Origin: Acidobacteriota bacterium
GTDB taxonomy: Bacteria > Acidobacteriota > Terriglobia > Bryobacterales > Bryobacteraceae
Assembly (NCBI GenBank): GCA_016213775.1
Contig: JACQZR010000248.1
Location: forward strand, 1-64,000
Direction: 5' to 3'
DNA: 64,000 nucleotides
In this document: in pieces, positions 63,256 through 64,000 of the stretch
Layout of the letters: each line of letters starts with the position of its first letter
Position numbering within the stretch: the stretch's first letter is position 1
Program-made: the position numbers and the translations under genes
The notes under the pieces: model-generated
Seen by the model: only the letters and a program-made list of their open reading frames with translations
What the model was told of the DNA's origin: nothing
The model's database searches: none

Positions 63256-64000
63256 ATGATTCCCGGCTTGTTGTTTTTGCTTTGCGCCGCGACTGCCGGC
63301 GCGCAGGTTCCATCGAAGGACGCCCGGCTCGACGTCGCCAAAGGCACGAAGTTCGAATATCCGATGCCTCGCTTCGCCTCCAAGGCCGAATGGGAGCAGC
63401 GCCGCGACCAGCTTCGGAAACAGATCCTCGCCACTGCGGGATTGCTTCCCATGCCCGCGCGTTCCACCCCGCGCGCGCTAATTTCCGGCAAGCTCACGCG
63501 TGATGGATACAGCATCGAGAAGGTCGCCGTAGAAACCATGCCTGGCTACTATCTCGGCGGCAATCTTTACCGTCCGCTCGGCAAATCGGGGCGCTTTCCA
63601 GGCATCGTGTCGCCGCATGGACACTGGAAGAACGGTCGTCTGGAGGATTCCGAAGTCGGATCCATTCCCGCGCGCTGCATCAACCTCGCACGGCAAGGCT
63701 ACGTCGTCTTTGCATACGACATGGTTGGCTACAACGACACAAAACAGACCCCGCATGCCTTCGGCAGCGAAACCGAGGATCTCTACAACTTCTCGCCGCT
63801 GCCGCTGCAACTTTGGAATTCTCTCCGCGCCGTCGACTTCATCGAATCGCTTCCCGACGTCGATTCCAGGCGCCTCGGCGCAACCGGCGCTTCCGGTGGA
63901 GGCACGCAGACGTTTCTGCTCGCCGCGGTTGATCCGCGCATTCGCGTCGACGTGCCGGTGAACATGATATCCGGCATCATGCAGGGCGGATCACCTTGCG
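63256..64000 (+). CDS. Exported alpha/beta hydrolase, acetyl xylan esterase-like (3' end outside window)
   Basis: The frame is open from ATG 63256 to the window edge (248 codons so far). GGAGGAG upstream gives a good ribosome binding site. A signal peptide (GLLFLLCAATAGAQ) is followed by the family layout: an N-terminal cap with EWEQRRDQLRKQILATAGLLP, then PGIVSPHGHWKNGR (oxyanion strand), GYVVFAYDMVGYNDTKQTP, and the nucleophile elbow GATGASGGGTQTFLLAA. The acid and histidine of the triad lie beyond the window. Such large exported esterases are common in Solibacteres and planctomycetes. Confidence 0.85.
   Translation, partial: MIPGLLFLLCAATAGAQVPSKDARLDVAKGTKFEYPMPRFASKAEWEQRRDQLRKQILATAGLLPMPARSTPRALISGKLTRDGYSIEKVAVETMPGYYLGGNLYRPLGKSGRFPGIVSPHGHWKNGRLEDSEVGSIPARCINLARQGYVVFAYDMVGYNDTKQTPHAFGSETEDLYNFSPLPLQLWNSLRAVDFIESLPDVDSRRLGATGASGGGTQTFLLAAVDPRIRVDVPVNMISGIMQGGSPC

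Overview
The window is high-GC bacterial chromosome that most resembles an acidobacterium of the Solibacteres/Bryobacterales type. The lines pointing that way are a protein of the soil-bacterial TIGR03435 family, a planctomycete-style DUF1549/DUF1553 plus DUF1501 pair, many exported one-domain enzymes with twin-arginine leaders, and hopanoid and ISC loci organised as long operons. This assignment is inference from gene content. I saw no tRNA, rRNA, CRISPR array or insertion sequence.

Left part (0-10.6 kb). After the tail of a probable alpha/beta hydrolase comes a three-gene operon: ECF sigma factor, zinc-finger anti-sigma-like protein and a TPR-CHAT protease-like protein. Then follow a lipocalin-like protein, RNase J with a translationally coupled FAD-linked oxidase, an RlmA-like methyltransferase, WrbA and a membrane-anchored family 2 glycosyltransferase.

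Hopanoid operon (10.6-20.4 kb). The order is ispH, shc, hpnH, hpnA, hpnG, two zinc dehydrogenases, hpnC, hpnD. It supplies isoprenoid precursors, makes squalene intermediates, cyclises squalene and builds the ribosyl side chain. hpnE is not in the window. The two dehydrogenases are candidates for the side-chain reduction step.

ISC operon (20.4-27.4 kb). iscR, iscS, iscU, iscA, hscB and hscA are followed by a two-gene ATPase/putative-nuclease module and then iscX. The module sits where ferredoxin is usually found and looks like a defence-type pair captured inside a housekeeping operon. Strong inverted repeats overlap the iscR promoter.

Catabolic and accessory part (27.4-54.9 kb). A five-gene minus-strand operon encodes SDR, zinc dehydrogenase, PQQ-like propeller, exported cysteine hydrolase and exported UroD-like protein. 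Then come esterases, a zinc-ribbon protein, a leaderless 45-residue membrane protein ahead of a PepSY protein, the DUF1549/DUF1501 operon with several hydrolases, a PIN toxin-antitoxin pair, a sulfatase/symporter/FGGY-kinase group, HtrA, CoaE, a divergent Hsp70, a Ca/H exchanger and an LssY_C protein.

Right part (54.9-64 kb). Ribosomal protein S1, a histidine kinase/NtrC-type regulator pair, an unknown gene beside a frameshifted TIGR03435 gene, a fused enoyl-CoA hydratase/3-hydroxyacyl-CoA dehydrogenase, and an esterase running off the end. The plus strand is C-rich left of about 33.2 kb, tends to be G-rich from there to about 59.4 kb, and is C-rich again afterwards, largely whichever strand is coding.
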